A DNA stretch of 64,000 nt, taken from positions 1-64,000 of the forward strand of contig JASANG010002793.1 in NCBI GenBank assembly GCA_030248215.1, read 5' to 3'. The stretch is from Enoplolaimus lenunculus (Eukaryota; Nematoda; Enoplea; Enoplida; Thoracostomopsidae). Below the pieces are notes generated by a model. That model worked only from the letters and a program-made list of their open reading frames with translations. It did no database searches and was not told where the DNA came from. This document shows, in pieces, positions 45,017-57,144 of this stretch; within the stretch, counting starts at the first letter, position 1; each line of letters starts with the position of its first letter. A program made the translations under genes and the position numbers.

Positions 45017-46074
45017 ATCACAAGGTTGAAATTTTGCACTAAATTTTAAATTTTAAGACACTGCAAGGAAAAGTGTACAAGAGCCCTGATTAGTAAACAT
45101 GTTGCTTGCCGATGGTCAAATCAACTGGCGGTAAACTGTACGAACCCATTTTTATCGGCTTTCAGAGCGTTCAAAGTTTTTCTAACTAGTTGTGTGTGCG
45201 CACCTAAAATTCAATGACAGCTAGCCGCATAATACCGAACATTCTTTAAAGTTTCCAAACAAGCGGACGTAATAAATTTGCATATTGAAGATAATAATAG
45301 TTCAAAGGTCATGTACCTACCGCTGTGTTTCCGCTTTTAGGATTTTTTCGATTTCCGACTGCCGTGCCGATTTTCAACTACCGTGAGGGAAATTGAAACT
45401 GAAATTTGGGTGCCCATTTCCCACTGCAGTTTTGGTGACATTTCAATTTCCTGTTCGACAATAAATTTACCTTATTAATTGCCTATTTAAGTTTTAAAAA
45501 TGCCTCATTTTCCTACTGCCATCCTATTAAATTCCCTATTGGGAAATTGACACCCAAAATACCATTTCAGTTTACTAGTACGCTTTGTAAATTGTATCAA
45601 TTTCCCACTAGACCAATTTTTTTAAAATAAAATTTCCTTTTTGAAGCGGTAAAATGTATGACACATTAAAAACGCCGAATTTTTAACGCGTCGCTCGCAA
45701 AAGTTCATCATGAACGGAATAACCCGAAACCCAATCCACTAAATTTTCTTGTTAATAGTATGTACATGTGTATGGTTATCGAGCAGTTGTAAGTTCGGTA
45801 AGTGTTAAAACATTGATATCAAAATTCAGATCATAAGCGAGAACACTCATGATAGCTATAACAATTTATTTTTATCATTCTTTACTAGCCTAGTTATTGT
45901 ACAAGTTAATGTGAACGCCGCATTTCGTTTTCTCAGCGTCTCAATTATAGAAGTAGATAGCCATAAGAGAAGTTGAACCTATTTTCGGTTAAACCCCGCT
46001 CACGGATATGCTTAGGATGTATTATGTTTAATGCTAGCTGAACAAGAGCTTGGTTCTTGCTAAAAGTAATAATA
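45017..46074. other. AT-rich intergenic DNA, nothing recognised
   Basis: GGGAAATTG/CAATTTCCC phrases recur at 45,390-45,610, suggesting a decayed repeat. No gene found. Confidence 0.35.
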
Positions 46075-46077
46075 TAA

Positions 46078-47132
46078 TGTCAGTCCCACGTTACGCTTGA
46101 TAGGCTTAGCTAATAGCGGACATTGTATAGGTTCACGGAAACTGTGTTCGCAAATAAAAAGCGTAGGTGCTTGGTCTGGCTTTATGCGGGGTTCACGTTA
46201 TAACCGGTGCAGCTTGGGACACGTTTGGTCCCTATTAGAATATTGGGTAACATTTTGTCTGCTTATAGACCCCATATCGTATTCAAAAAATCGAATTTTT
46301 CAGCTATTATCATGTGTAAATCACCGTTTGTCCTTCAATATCATATGATATACCACGTATGGTCAGCGAATATGATATGATATATTTTCAAATGTCTGCA
46401 TACTTGAAGTAACATACCCAAAATGTCCTGTTGAATATCATATGATACCAGAATTTGAAATTTTAATTTTTGAATTATGAAGCTGTGGTTTTAAGCGATT
46501 TTGTGTCGGAAACGATTTGCACGCGTGTACTTGTTATGTCTAAGGCACACTTGCGCCCCTACCGTCCAACTTTTTGTTTATTTATTTAGCCACACTGTCT
46601 CGATGAATACATATGATATTCGTTGAAATTTTGGAATATGATATGATATTCGCATAAATGTCCTACAGTATCACGTGACATACCGTCCCTTGTATACATT
46701 GATGATTTTAGAGCGGTGTTTGTAAGCTAGTGTGATAAGACATTCGAGTTTTGTCTGTTCACCCGATATAAAAGCCCGAACTTTAACGTTGACGTCGAAT
46801 CAACATAGGACAAACCGTGTACGCTTGCTCCGGTTAATTCGTGAACCCCGCATTACACGAGCATAGAAAACACTTTATATTCAATATAAAATATAAATTA
46901 CACCAGCGTTATTCCAAGTACAAGGTGCACGCAAAGTTTATGGTTCACGAAGACCTAACTTAGCTTTTTACCTTGCGGACATTTCGGCAAAACGAGAACT
47001 ATGTCCGGACACTGTACCTAGCTAATGTTGAATTCCGTACACAATTATCGACGTACTCAATAGTGTCCGCGGTAAATTAAAATGGTGCGAACATTTTATG
47101 CAAGCCGATCCAGCGGTAACGTGGGACTGACA
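46078..47132. mobile_element. H3-3: PIF/Harbinger-like element with H1-6 nested inside
   Basis: Ends TGTCAGTCCCACGTTACGC and AACGTGGGACTGACA, with TAA on both sides (46,075-46,077 and 47,133-47,135). It lacks the E2F-like array; without H1-6 only about 390 bp remain. Confidence 0.85.
46185..46852. mobile_element. H1-6: PIF/Harbinger-like MITE, 668 bp
   Basis: TTA on both sides (46,182-46,184 and 46,853-46,855). It carries the usual internal ATCATATGAT palindromes and interrupts H3-3. Confidence 0.9.
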
Positions 47133-47135
47133 TAA

Positions 47136-48080
47136 CACTATGCTTAGCAATCTCAGGCATACATATCTGTAATTTTACTTTGAATTAGTGCCAATTAGGT
47201 GCTATATGCGCTATTGTTCGTTTTTGCTTTTATATCAAGTATATAAGTTCACAAAATCCACTAACAAATGATTATGTGTTAAGTGTGAAAGAAAGATGCT
47301 GGGTCTAGCATATGCTGGGCTGGACGCAACATCCTCTCTCATTTTCGCTGAAAAGGAGTAACACGTGTGTAATCCAGTTTCTATTCAGATAATTTCGGCT
47401 TAAGTTCAAATTAAAATAAATTTAAATCCGAACCAATTCCGGAGACAGGCTGGTGGAAATTTCGCTTTAGCAGGCAACGAAAACATACTTCCACCCGTTT
47501 TGATGTTGCTTCACAGGACCCATTGTCCTTTTCCGGCGGTTGTTGGGTACGAACTGAAGATTGTGGCAGTCTCTCTCTATTCTTGTTTTCTGCCTTGACT
47601 GCTGAAGTCTAGAAAACGTATGCATCCGAATTAATGACTTCCGCATTTGCAGGTGCCGGTGGCCGATAATCCTCGTACGATAAGATTCGGATTCATGAAA
47701 AGTGGTAATCCTAGATAGTGACCCTATAAGTTAGTATATAAAACAGTTTCAACCTAACGCCGCTCACACGTTTCTCTACGAAGTGTACGTGTAAAAGCAA
47801 CATCGCTATTCTACTTTAAACAGCCCAATGTCCGAACAAATTTGCTGTCAAATCCCTAAAATGTCCGATGCATTTCTAGCCATATTTTACAGTTTTACAG
47901 AACTCTATGCGAACATATAGAGTTTAGCGGAAGCTCTGTTCCGAACAAAAATTTTGTTTATGCCTGTTTCTGCAAATCCTACTGAAAAAACTATGGCTGA
48001 AACCTAAAGCTTTAACCATTTTGTCATGGATTCCAACCTGGATTTGAACCCTACCAAAAACCACCGTAGGCACACACGAC
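47136..48080. other. Intergenic DNA, nothing recognised
   Basis: Short frames only. No splice-framed exon could be supported. Confidence 0.35.
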
Positions 48081-48082
48081 AT

Positions 48083-50279
48083 GGAACATCCACGTTATAC
48101 TGCACGCGCTACTGCAAAAAATATTTGGGTCGGAGTAAGGCCCGACGTCCTTTTAACACAGTCTATTATGGGTCATCCATGTTTAAATGCACGTACATTT
48201 GTATGAATGTTTCTCCCTTTTAGGTGCCCGCGTTGTCCCTACCCACTTAGTTTATACACTACGTGAGATGTAAATATGTTTTCTGAACTTTAAGGCAATG
48301 AATATGCTCTAGGCATAAATAGTTACTTGTCCTGACATCATTATAAGGAACTGTTATTGTCCATAGTCTGTCGAATGGACTCAATTTTTTGCGTTGAATG
48401 ATGCGCTTGAATATGTATGCACAGCGTGTTTTTATATGTGTGCGCGTGCACTAACGTAAATGTCCTGACATCCTACAGACATGATATATTTATTAGTGAT
48501 GGGCATCGGATATTTTTTCATATCCGGATACCCGGCTATTCTTGCCGGATATTTATCCGGATATCCTGTGGCAAAGCTACAAAATTTGCGGAATACATAC
48601 ATAGCACAGTAGAAATCATCCTGGTTTTAGTGTTCAAAACACTTAAAGAGAAAAGGAAAAAATCCGAAAACCGAAAATTTTTATTAACAATTTTCTGTTG
48701 AAAATTTGTCACAAGATTATGGATAGCAAATGTAACCAATTCAAAAGATGTTTTTGGTACTAGTGAAGTGCTTCGTAGGGAAAGAAGAGATTAAATAAGA
48801 TTTAGACAGCTTGGTTGCTAAGGCTTAGGCTTAGGAATAAGGTTAGGTTATCGTTGTAGCATATATTAGTGCTAACCGGAAGAGTCAGGTTTCGCCATAT
48901 TCTGTTCCACACATATTTTTAGATTAATTGCTCACTGGACACGATATTTTGACTAGCGTAGCGTTTGAATTTTGCAATTCAGCTGGCGAAAAACAACTTA
49001 TTCAGCATAGCAGCCACATAACGGTGGTACGGAATATGTTTTGACGATTAATAATTGGTTGAAATGTGCGCATCGTCGCTGTATTGCCTGTTGAAAAAGC
49101 TTTGGAATGTTACTCGGCACTTGTGAAAAATGTTGACTACTCGGATTGCATAAATTTGAAATGTGAATTCATAACTTAATCTACAAATCGCAATTGTGAT
49201 GGGATATTAATAGAACGCAGCATGGAATTTGATTTCTTAACCTAGTCGGAACAAACTTTTGCCGAATATTTTGGTATCTAAATGTTCAATTTCTGCAGAT
49301 ATTTGCACGTGAAATCTAACAAAATTGTTTTGCGCCGGCTATTTCGAATTTTTGTTTGCAAAATAATGATCTGCACTATAATTTTGCCCGTTAAATTTCC
49401 CGATGTTGGGTTCCAAAAAATAGTATATCTCATTTATCTGTGTAATTTCATTATTGTTCTTTTCTTTAAAAGTTCAGTGTGATCCCGGAGGAGTTTTTGT
49501 ATAATGCCACTTGGCTTGTGAAGGACTATATAAACCTTTGTCTTCAAAGATTTGGGGGGAATTTTTACATTCGCGCTGGGCATTGACGGCTTGTGTTACA
49601 ATGGATTTACTTATCCGGATTTTGTGCGTTTACGAAGGAGTTTTCTGTAGTTTTTTTCATCCCCGAAGGGACCCTACCAATTTTTAGTAGTGTTTGGTGC
49701 GATATCTTTCTTGGAGTAGTAGTACCCTATAGTGTGAAATTTTGTGCCAATATATTACGCGACTTAAAAACGAAAAACGACATATACTTTACCAGTTTTA
49801 CTGTAGTTACAATCCGGTGTTCATCTACACTATTTATCCAGAGTCTTTTCCGACAGAGTCTAGACAATTAACATTATCTGAGTACAGCTATGAAACTGTA
49901 CCTTGCCTCCAGGTAGGACATGTATTTCGATGCTGTTCCAAAAGGGGTGGGTGGAACATTTATTACATCAGCGATGCATTTTAACGGGATGACCTATTAC
50001 GAGACCACTATAAAGTCCGATAGTCCCCAACGAGGACGTAAGGACATATTGCACTGTGTTCAAATAGCATCGCAAACATACATAAAAACAACTCAAATAC
50101 ATATATACACTTACATATTTTGCTTAATTACCTTTTGTCCCGACTCCCTCTGGACAGGGTCGGGACAAGTAGTAGTGATTATTTTAACGCTAGTTGTAGC
50201 TTCGATTTGTACACAGATCCCTACCGGGTATTTGGACAGATATTTACATTAGCGCGCGCACTATAAGGTGGATGACCCA
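48083..50279. mobile_element. H2-3: decayed H2-type element(s), about 2.1 kb
   Basis: An H2-like left end lies at 48,083 (ACATCCACGTTATACTGCACG). A second left end, TGGGTCATCCATG, starts at 48,169 after TTA. A right end ...GGTGGATGACCCA stops at 50,279. These may be two nested copies. The interior has no transposase; small frames at 49,593-50,252 show no family resemblance. A GGATATCCGG-rich patch lies at 48,495-48,570. Confidence 0.5.
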
Positions 50280-50282
50280 TCA

Positions 50283-51479
50283 TCCTTTGTGCCGTCGGAG
50301 TTCGAAGTTTAGAAAGTTAGTATACTGGTAACATTTTACGTCGCCTTGCTTATTATTCCGCACATTAAACGTCCCAATAATATAATACCTAAAATCATAT
50401 GTATATATAAATCCGACGTTACTGCGTAAAGTCTGAAGAAATTGTAAGGTTATGTCCAAGGGTTAAAGAAACAGAGGGCGGACATGTTTTTGCGATGGTC
50501 CAAAATGTTTGCAAATAGATAAAAGAACTCTACAACAGGCAAAATATATACTCTACAAGGGAATGTTCGTTGTACCAGCTTCACGAACAGTAATGTATGG
50601 GAAGACGTAAGTACAGTAAAAGCAATACATTTGAAAAACAATTGGATAACTGGGTGCGAAAAAATTTCAGTGTCCAGTAGTGCCTTTTTACGCGAGCTTA
50701 AACTTATACAGTCCCTATTGTACCACGAGTCTAGGATTGAACACATACAAACGGAGTAGCCTTGATATAACGCTAGTACCCCCAGATCTAAGTCTGTGCC
50801 AATAATCCTTGGCTAGCACCCCTTAATAGTGTTGATTGAAATTGGTTACTGAGTCTAAGTTTGCTGCACAGGTTAACCATAGGTATTTGGGATGGAAACA
50901 TCAATTCCAGGCTCGTAGTGCTCCTGGATTTATAGTGAAACCGGACGCGTTCCATTTATTAATACAAACGTGCAGAAACTTATAACGCATAATCTAAACA
51001 TTCATGAATCCGAAACCTATTCCATTATTAGAAAACTTACTTTCTTACGTGTTCATCTTCTCCGTTGCCTGACTCAACTCGACTCTGCAGGTTTCGACCT
51101 CTTCTTTATCCGGGGGGGACCGCTTCCTGCCGAATTCGCTTTGCTGGATAGAATTCCGCCGCTGCGGATCCAGCTGTACCGCAGTTATAGGAGAAACCGG
51201 GATTCTAAAAACAACCGTCTATACTACAACGCAAGTATAAAGCAATTGCCGAAATAAAACCAATAATTCTAAGCCAATATCCATTTACACATAACAAGCC
51301 ACAAAATGCACAACAATTCTCAGGATAGCTCTGTTCAATAATCTAAATTTTGTTGACATCCCGTAGCACGAGAACACGTATACAACGAAAACTTCACAAC
51401 AGCACTGATTGAGAACATTCCAAGACACTATTATTTTCAAAAACAAGAAACACACACGATTAACTAACAATGATGTACC
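50283..51479. other. Intergenic DNA, nothing recognised
   Basis: A GC-rich patch of about 110 bp at 51,080-51,190 stands out in AT-rich surroundings. A 95-codon frame runs through it with no domain. Confidence 0.35.
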
Positions 51480-51482
51480 AAA

Positions 51483-52188
51483 TGCGGGATTCACGTTATA
51501 ACCGGGGCAGGCGGACACGGTTTGTTCCACGTTGATTCGACGTTAACGTTAAAATTCAGGCTCTAATATTGGTCAACAGACAAAACTCGAATGTAATATG
51601 ACATTAGCTTACAAACCATCGCTCTCAAGTCTTCAATGTGTACATGAATCGGTATATCACGTGGTACTGTGGGACATTTGTGCGAATATCATATGATATT
51701 CCAAAATTTCAACGAATATCATATGATATTCCAAAATTTCAACGAATATCATATGTTATTCAGCGGGTCATAGTAATCTTTGGAAAATAATAAAATGAAT
51801 GGAAAGTTGGACGGCAGAGGTACTAACGTGCATGAAATACCAAATATACATCTGCAAATCGTTTCCGACACAAATCGCTTAGAACCACAGCTTCAGACTT
51901 AAAAATTTAAATTTCAAATTATAGTATCATATGATATTCACCAGGACAATTTTGGTATGTTATTTCAAGTATGTAGACATTTGAAAACATAGCATATGAT
52001 ATTCGCAAACAATGCCTCGAATATATGATATAGAAGAACAAAAGGTGACCCACACATGACAATAGCAGACAAATAACGAATTTTTGAATACGATATAGGG
52101 TCTATATTAAGCAGAAAAAATGTTACCCAATAGTCTAATAGGGACAAAACGTGTCCCAGACTGCCTCGGTTATAAGATGAACCCCGCA
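51483..52188. mobile_element. H1-7: PIF/Harbinger-like MITE, 706 bp
   Basis: Ends TGCGGGATTCACGTTATAAC and ...ACCCCGCA. The right target is TAA and the left reads AAA. The phrase GATATTCCAAAATTTCAACG is repeated in tandem near 51,690-51,745. Confidence 0.85.
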
Positions 52189-52191
52189 TAA

Positions 52192-52660
52192 TATGCAAAA
52201 TATTAAGATCTATTGTTGCAAATTTTGTATTCCAGCGGGTAGAATCCAGCGGAGACTGAACCAGACCGTGGTAATCAAACTATGTTCGATTCAACCATTT
52301 TAACCCTTCCAATTGCTTGCGCTCATCGATCAAACTCATAGATTTGAATTTCGAAACAACCAAAACTCATGGCTGCTGGATCACACTTAGATCCCCAGGT
52401 GTGCAGCCCGCTATGATTCCAAAAATACATAATTCAGCGTCCTCAGGGCTTTTCTTAATGGTACATTTAAAGTTTAGCGAATTTACGGATCCAGTGATAT
52501 CTCTACAGTATTAAGGCCATAAAACTGGAAAAAACAAAAGAACAATCATCAAAATAGATTACAACAGAAAAATCATCAAAATATATTAAAACCAGCTATT
52601 CTAGGTCAAAGCGGCCGGCAGTATAACAAATATGTTTCAAGAAAGCTTGTCACTATTCTG
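52192..52660. other. Intergenic DNA, nothing recognised
   Basis: A 65-codon frame at 52,317-52,514 has no known features. Confidence 0.35.
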
Positions 52661-52665
52661 TTTAA

Positions 52666-54362
52666 CCCTCAACGGCCCGGCAAAATTTTCACCTTAATCA
52701 GCCCAACGGTCTACATATGTAGACAACACAACTAGCGTTAGTTTTGGCTTATCTCAGGGTGCTCTCCTCCTTTAACTGGCTTGAGACAGTCAGAACTAGT
52801 GTTCTGGCGGAGTTCCACCCGCTCCCCGTCCAGCCTCCCACTGCGGGCGCGTTGTCCAGTTAAGCACAGTCGTTGCACGTTATGGTGCGATTCATGTGGT
52901 CCTTGCACACTTGTTTTCCACATGACGAACAGCTCAATCTCGTAGATTTGCGACAACTTGTGACCTGACATTTGGTCGGTTTACCAGATGTAGAAGGTTC
53001 GTTTCGCTTTTGAGGCAGCCCGTAAGCCATAAATGAATCCTTTGATTTTGCGTAAATTTTTTCACTACTGTAACGTTTGGTCATATTGTCTTGCGCTAGT
53101 TGTTCGGCTACTTTTTTCATGAAAACATTGCGTGACTTTTGATATCCGTTCAGTTTCATGACAATGAATGCGTTGTGCAACACAATATCAATCATATTGA
53201 AAACGCAGACTAGAGGATAACGATTCGTTTTGCGTTTGCAGGTAAAATCATCAATGCAAGAGTCCATTTCATCAACCCCGCCTTTTCCCAAATTATAATC
53301 CAAGATAACTGCTGGTTTTTTGTCCTCTCTGCTGGTGCAAACTTCGTTTTTCACATGAACTGAACTTAGTAATAGCACATTTTTATTTTTCTTTGGACAA
53401 TAAGACGCCAACATTATGCGGTTATTGTGGTCCCATAAAAATCGGGTGCTATAGACCTCTTGTTCTTTTGTTGACTTTAGCACCGGAGGTACGCTGCGGC
53501 GATTTGCCATTATTGTGCCTGTGCACTGGAGACATGTTATCGCGATCTGCACCAGCTCTGATTACCACCCCAAGCCAAGCTTTCAGCTCACACATTGGTA
53601 GCGTTGAAAAATTGCGCGCCCGCAGTCGCCTACTAGTGAGTCGCTGAATTGTATGTAAAATGGGCTCGTTTATATAAAGATAAAATGCTTGTGACACTGT
53701 TGTAGGGTTTACTGCAGTGCCTTCGCGAAAGCGAATTATATTTCTAGCTAACACACGGACAGGCGGTGTTGTAGAATGCCACTCAACACCCGTCGCTGAC
53801 AAAAACACATTACTTCCACTAGAAGTCTCGTCCATATCGCTCAACTCACTACTAGATGCGTCCGATTGTTTTTGTAATTCACCATCACTATCTTGCTCAT
53901 AAATAGCAGCCTCTTCACTACTGCATTGACCTAACTCAACTGATTCTGAGTCGTCATTTGAACTATTGTCGTCCGGTTTGTCATCTTCTGTCTCTGAATC
54001 ACTTGGTTCTAATACACGTCGTACGACCTCAGTCAAAGATAATTTATGCAAACCTGACATTTCCCTGACTTTACCTCACCATACAAAACCGTGTGTAAGA
54101 ACAAAACGTTCCAATTCTTGTCAAAACTCAAACTATGATCAAATCAACATCTGTCTACATATGTAGACGGTCGGGTTATATAGGTATATGACTCACTGTA
54201 CAGCAAACTTTTGTTCCCACAATGCTAAAAGTTTTTTATACTACTATAACAGAATAATTATCGATGGAAATTAAACAATAGATTCTTAACTATAGCACCT
54301 GCCGAACAATCAATTGCCGAACTGGTTATGTCTACATATGTAGACTGTCGGGCCATTGAGGG
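52666..54362 (-). mobile_element. piggyBac transposon, internally deleted, 1,697 bp
   Basis: Flanked by TTAA at 52,662-52,665 and 54,363-54,366, the piggyBac target. Ends CCCTCAACGGCCCGG and CCCTCAATGGCCCGAC (right end read inward) are inverted repeats beginning CCC. A 16-bp palindrome GTCTACATATGTAGAC lies once near the left end (52,709-52,724) and twice near the right end (54,153-54,168 and 54,330-54,345). It carries a deleted transposase on the minus strand. Confidence 0.93.
52860..54060 (-). pseudogene. piggyBac transposase, central part deleted
   Basis: The N-terminal frame, 54,060-53,449, begins MSGLHKLSLTEVV. It has the acidic S/D/E-rich head usual in the family, then the start of the catalytic fold (FYLYINEPILHTI, MCELKAWLGVVIRAG). 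The C-terminal frame, 53,552-52,860, has the late catalytic region (AVILDYNLGKGGVDEMD) and a cysteine-rich C-terminal domain (CQVTSCRKSTRLSC, CGKQVCKDHM, CNDC). About 430 residues remain against roughly 550-650 in full proteins. The missing part would hold the first two catalytic aspartates. The two parts are in different frames and overlap at 53,449-53,552. It cannot make active transposase but could be moved by a full copy elsewhere. Confidence 0.9.
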
Positions 54363-54366
54363 TTAA

Positions 54367-56000
54367 GCAAGCCTCAATCTTTTCTAGAGCTTACTATACA
54401 ACCCCGCGATTGCGACAGAAACGTTGGGAGCCCAACTTTAGCCTTAGATCTAACTAAAAGGTGCCTGGGACCGGATTGTTTACTCACTGTAGGTGGCTCT
54501 GCCACTCTTAAACCTATTTCAAACTAAAAACTAAAACATAAACTAAAACCCTAAACAAAACCACACCTTAAGGATGTACCTGGCTCCACCTAGTATCTCT
54601 TAAAACTTAAGTTAGGCTTAGGCGTTGCTACAAGGCGTAATTGTTAAAAACTATGCTATGGCGGCTGTGTCCGCAGTGTAAAACTTACATGTGCCCTGCG
54701 AGGCCATTGAATAATGTTGCATAATCGTTATAGCCGTATTTGCGCGTAACGACTTAGCAAGTCTAAGTCATCATGTCGTGGGGTCCGACATGATAGTATA
54801 TTGTTGTTGTTGTTGTTGTTGTAAATGGTTGTTGTGTATAAGATACTGTACAAGATGGGTGGCTCTGGACCTGGTTTGGCATCGGCGGACACACAAATTT
54901 GGGTGTCGGTCTGTATGCAAATCAGGTCGAGACGCGAAAGGGTAGCCGGGTTTCTGGGAAATTGTAAAAGTATTGGTCTTGGTAAGCCAGTGGCTGGATT
55001 AAACAGATTCAGGCATAGGCTTTAAGGATTTCGGACCAGGCTGCAAGTTGGATTGTATAACCTGTGTCGTACTTGTATAATCGGTGTTGTAAAAGGTTCT
55101 AGGGAGGTAGTAAATATTACCGGCCGCGTTACTGAATCAGAGCGATAAGCGTACATCGAGAGAGAACTGAATAAAGGGGTGAGACAGGATACCGGGCTTA
55201 GCTAAAATCACGAACTTCTCACACTCACATCTAGTTTATTTGCCTCTCGAGCGAGGTTGAGGTTATAGATAAACCTGCGCGACAGTCGTCACACAGCATC
55301 TTTATAGTGTACTGGATATGTATTGTGATAAAAGATCTAACGTTTATAGTCAATACACTCCACAATATACGCTCCATAAACTTTGGCGGAAAATATTTGG
55401 CTGGTTCTGGTTCATATCTGGCTTACTGTTTAAAGTCATCAAGCGTCCGGATTTTTTTGTTTTGGCGGTAAAGAACTTTGGCCCATAGGCGTATGTAAAT
55501 TTTAGGCTTAAGTATTATTTAGAGTTTTGGATATTAATGACAGACCGCGTCGCTGCATCAAGTTGCAAATTGAAAGTTATGTTTTGAAGTTCCAGATTCA
55601 ATGTTTCCTGCAACGTAAAGGACAAACTTTTGATATCCAGCATATGGAAAACATTTAAACACAACTTGCTAAATGCAAACAGTTCTGAGTTGTATCAAAA
55701 TTAGTTGACCTAAAGTTCAAAATTGTAAATTTTAAACATATAGAGATTACATTTTGTGAAAGCCTATGATTTTTAATCATTTTCAAGAATTAAGATATCA
55801 CAAACCCGGTTTAAATGCACATCATTATCATTCTATATATTTCAATAATCTGTACTTTCAGTTCCCAGCTTATTATATTTGCCATGCTTGCTGCACTGAG
55901 ACTGCTGCATTGTATCTTTTAATACACTTTGGTTAAAAACGTTGAGCGGTGACTTGTTGATTACATTCGACTTTTATGTCAGTATTACAGTTTTAGTGTA
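54367..56000. other. Intergenic DNA upstream of the receptor gene
   Basis: Contains a hairpin plus (GTT)n tract at 54,770-54,823 and a TTAGGC-like patch near 54,610. A hydrophobic segment, LIIFAMLAALRLLH, encoded at about 55,875-55,916 and followed by a GTATCT donor, is in the right phase to join the exon at 56,012. It may be part of the signal-peptide exon; this is weak. Confidence 0.4.
54770..54823 (+). repeat. 9-bp hairpin followed by (GTT)n tail
   Basis: ATCATGTCG (54,770-54,778) pairs with CGACATGAT (54,786-54,794), followed closely by a GTT microsatellite at about 54,802-54,823. A stem-loop plus microsatellite tail is typical of a LINE or SINE 3' end. No body was identified upstream. 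Confidence 0.5.
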
Positions 56001-56011
56001 CACTATTCAAG

Positions 56012-56142
56012 CGTCTGATCTTGAGATCCAGCTTCATGAAGATTTGTTCGAACGATACAACAAGCTAGTTAGACCAGTTCAAACGGATGCTGAAACTTTA
56101 GTGGTTTATATTAGGCTAAAACTATCGCAAATTATTGACGTA
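56012..56142 (+). CDS. Nicotinic acetylcholine receptor-like subunit, ligand-binding-domain exon
   Basis: An internal exon encoding the N-terminal helix and first strand of a Cys-loop ligand-gated channel. Acceptor TTCAAG before 56,012 and donor GTAAGT after 56,142 give 131 nt (phase 1 in, phase 0 out). The peptide holds LHEDLFERYNKLVRPV and LKLSQIIDV, the standard nicotinic receptor pattern of L-x-x-x-Y-N-x-L-x-R-P-V and L-S-Q-I-I-D-V. The next exon at 57,624 completes the expected order. Exons for the Cys-loop and the four membrane helices are not in the window. Subunit type (alpha or not) cannot be told because the vicinal cysteines are missing. Confidence 0.88.
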
Positions 56143-56192
56143 GTAAGTTTTGGCCCATGTAAGATCAGGGGCGGAACGTTGCGACAGAGTTA

Positions 56193-57137
56193 TGTCGCTC
56201 ACACGTTACCATACGTGCACTCCGCAATCCATCGTCCCCCTATACTGAAATAAAAATGTCCACATAGAGTTCATTCCATTGGCGGACATTTTGCATACTG
56301 TTTGTGCATTATGTTTATATCAGATATAGAGTTGCGTGAACTGTCGGACTTTGTCGTTACAGTCTAAAAGGTGTCGCCGGAAAGCGCTAAAGATAATTAA
56401 TGTATATACTCCGTTATTTTGTTGCTTTATGCATGTTGTCCAAAATTTCCAGCCAAAATTTAAATTTTCCCGCCAAAACTTGAATTTCGCGCCAAAATTT
56501 AAATTTCCCACCAAAATTTGAATTTTCCCGCCAAAATTTGAATTTCCCGCCAAAATTTAAATTTCCCACCAAAATTTGAATTTTTCCGCCTAAATTTGAA
56601 TTTTTCGGACAAAATTTGAATTTCCCCAGTTTTCCCGCCAAAATTTGAATTTTCCCGCAAAATTTTAATTTCCCGACAGTTTTCCCGCAAAATTTGAGTT
56701 GTCCCGCATAAATTTGAATTTCCCGCAAAAATTTGAATTTTGCGGCAAAATTTGAACTTCCAGCCAATTTTCCCGCCAAAATTTGAATTTTCCAACAAAA
56801 ACTGAATTTTCCCACATAAATTTGAATTTGCCGCAAAAATTTGAATTTTCCCGCCAAAACTTGAATTTCCCCGCTAAGGTGTCCCTAATTTGTCTATCAT
56901 ATAAAAATATTGTCCACTAAACGGTTTTTCAAACATTTCAATGTCCTAGACAGTGTCACTGCAAAACATTCTTGTCCGGATAGAGTTTCCGTGAAACTCT
57001 ATGATGTCAGCGAATGGCGTTGATACTATAGGAAAATCAGGGGTTTCGATAATACATAAGCCGGACAAGCAATTGAATTTCTTTTGGGAATGGACATTTT
57101 GTGTGCCGAGTCCACGAATGGTAACGTGTGAGTGACA
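56193..57137. mobile_element. H3-4: PIF/Harbinger-like element in receptor intron, 945 bp
   Basis: Ends TGTCGCTCACACGTTACCAT and ATGGTAACGTGTGAGTGACA, with TTA on both sides (56,190-56,192 and 57,138-57,140). It starts about 50 bp after the donor of the first receptor exon seen. It holds an E2F-like array. Confidence 0.9.
56440..56878 (+). repeat. E2F-like array in receptor intron (H3-4)
   Basis: About twenty units of TTTTCCCGCCAAAATTTGAA and variants. Several units keep the full TTTTCCCGCCAAAA core, including near 56,466, 56,524 and 56,632. Confidence 0.85.
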
Positions 57138-57144
57138 TTAGCTT

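Noticed and set aside
51080-51190. GC-rich patch with clustered GGATCC, GAATTC and CAGCTG, resembling a cloning linker
   Set aside because: Sites are spaced within otherwise ordinary sequence, and no vector or adaptor sequence could be recognised. Chance clustering is enough.
55942-56253. The whole 103-codon frame as a single-exon gene
   Set aside because: Only 56,012-56,142 resembles a nicotinic receptor, and it is bounded by good splice sites. The flanks are intron and the start of transposon H3-4.
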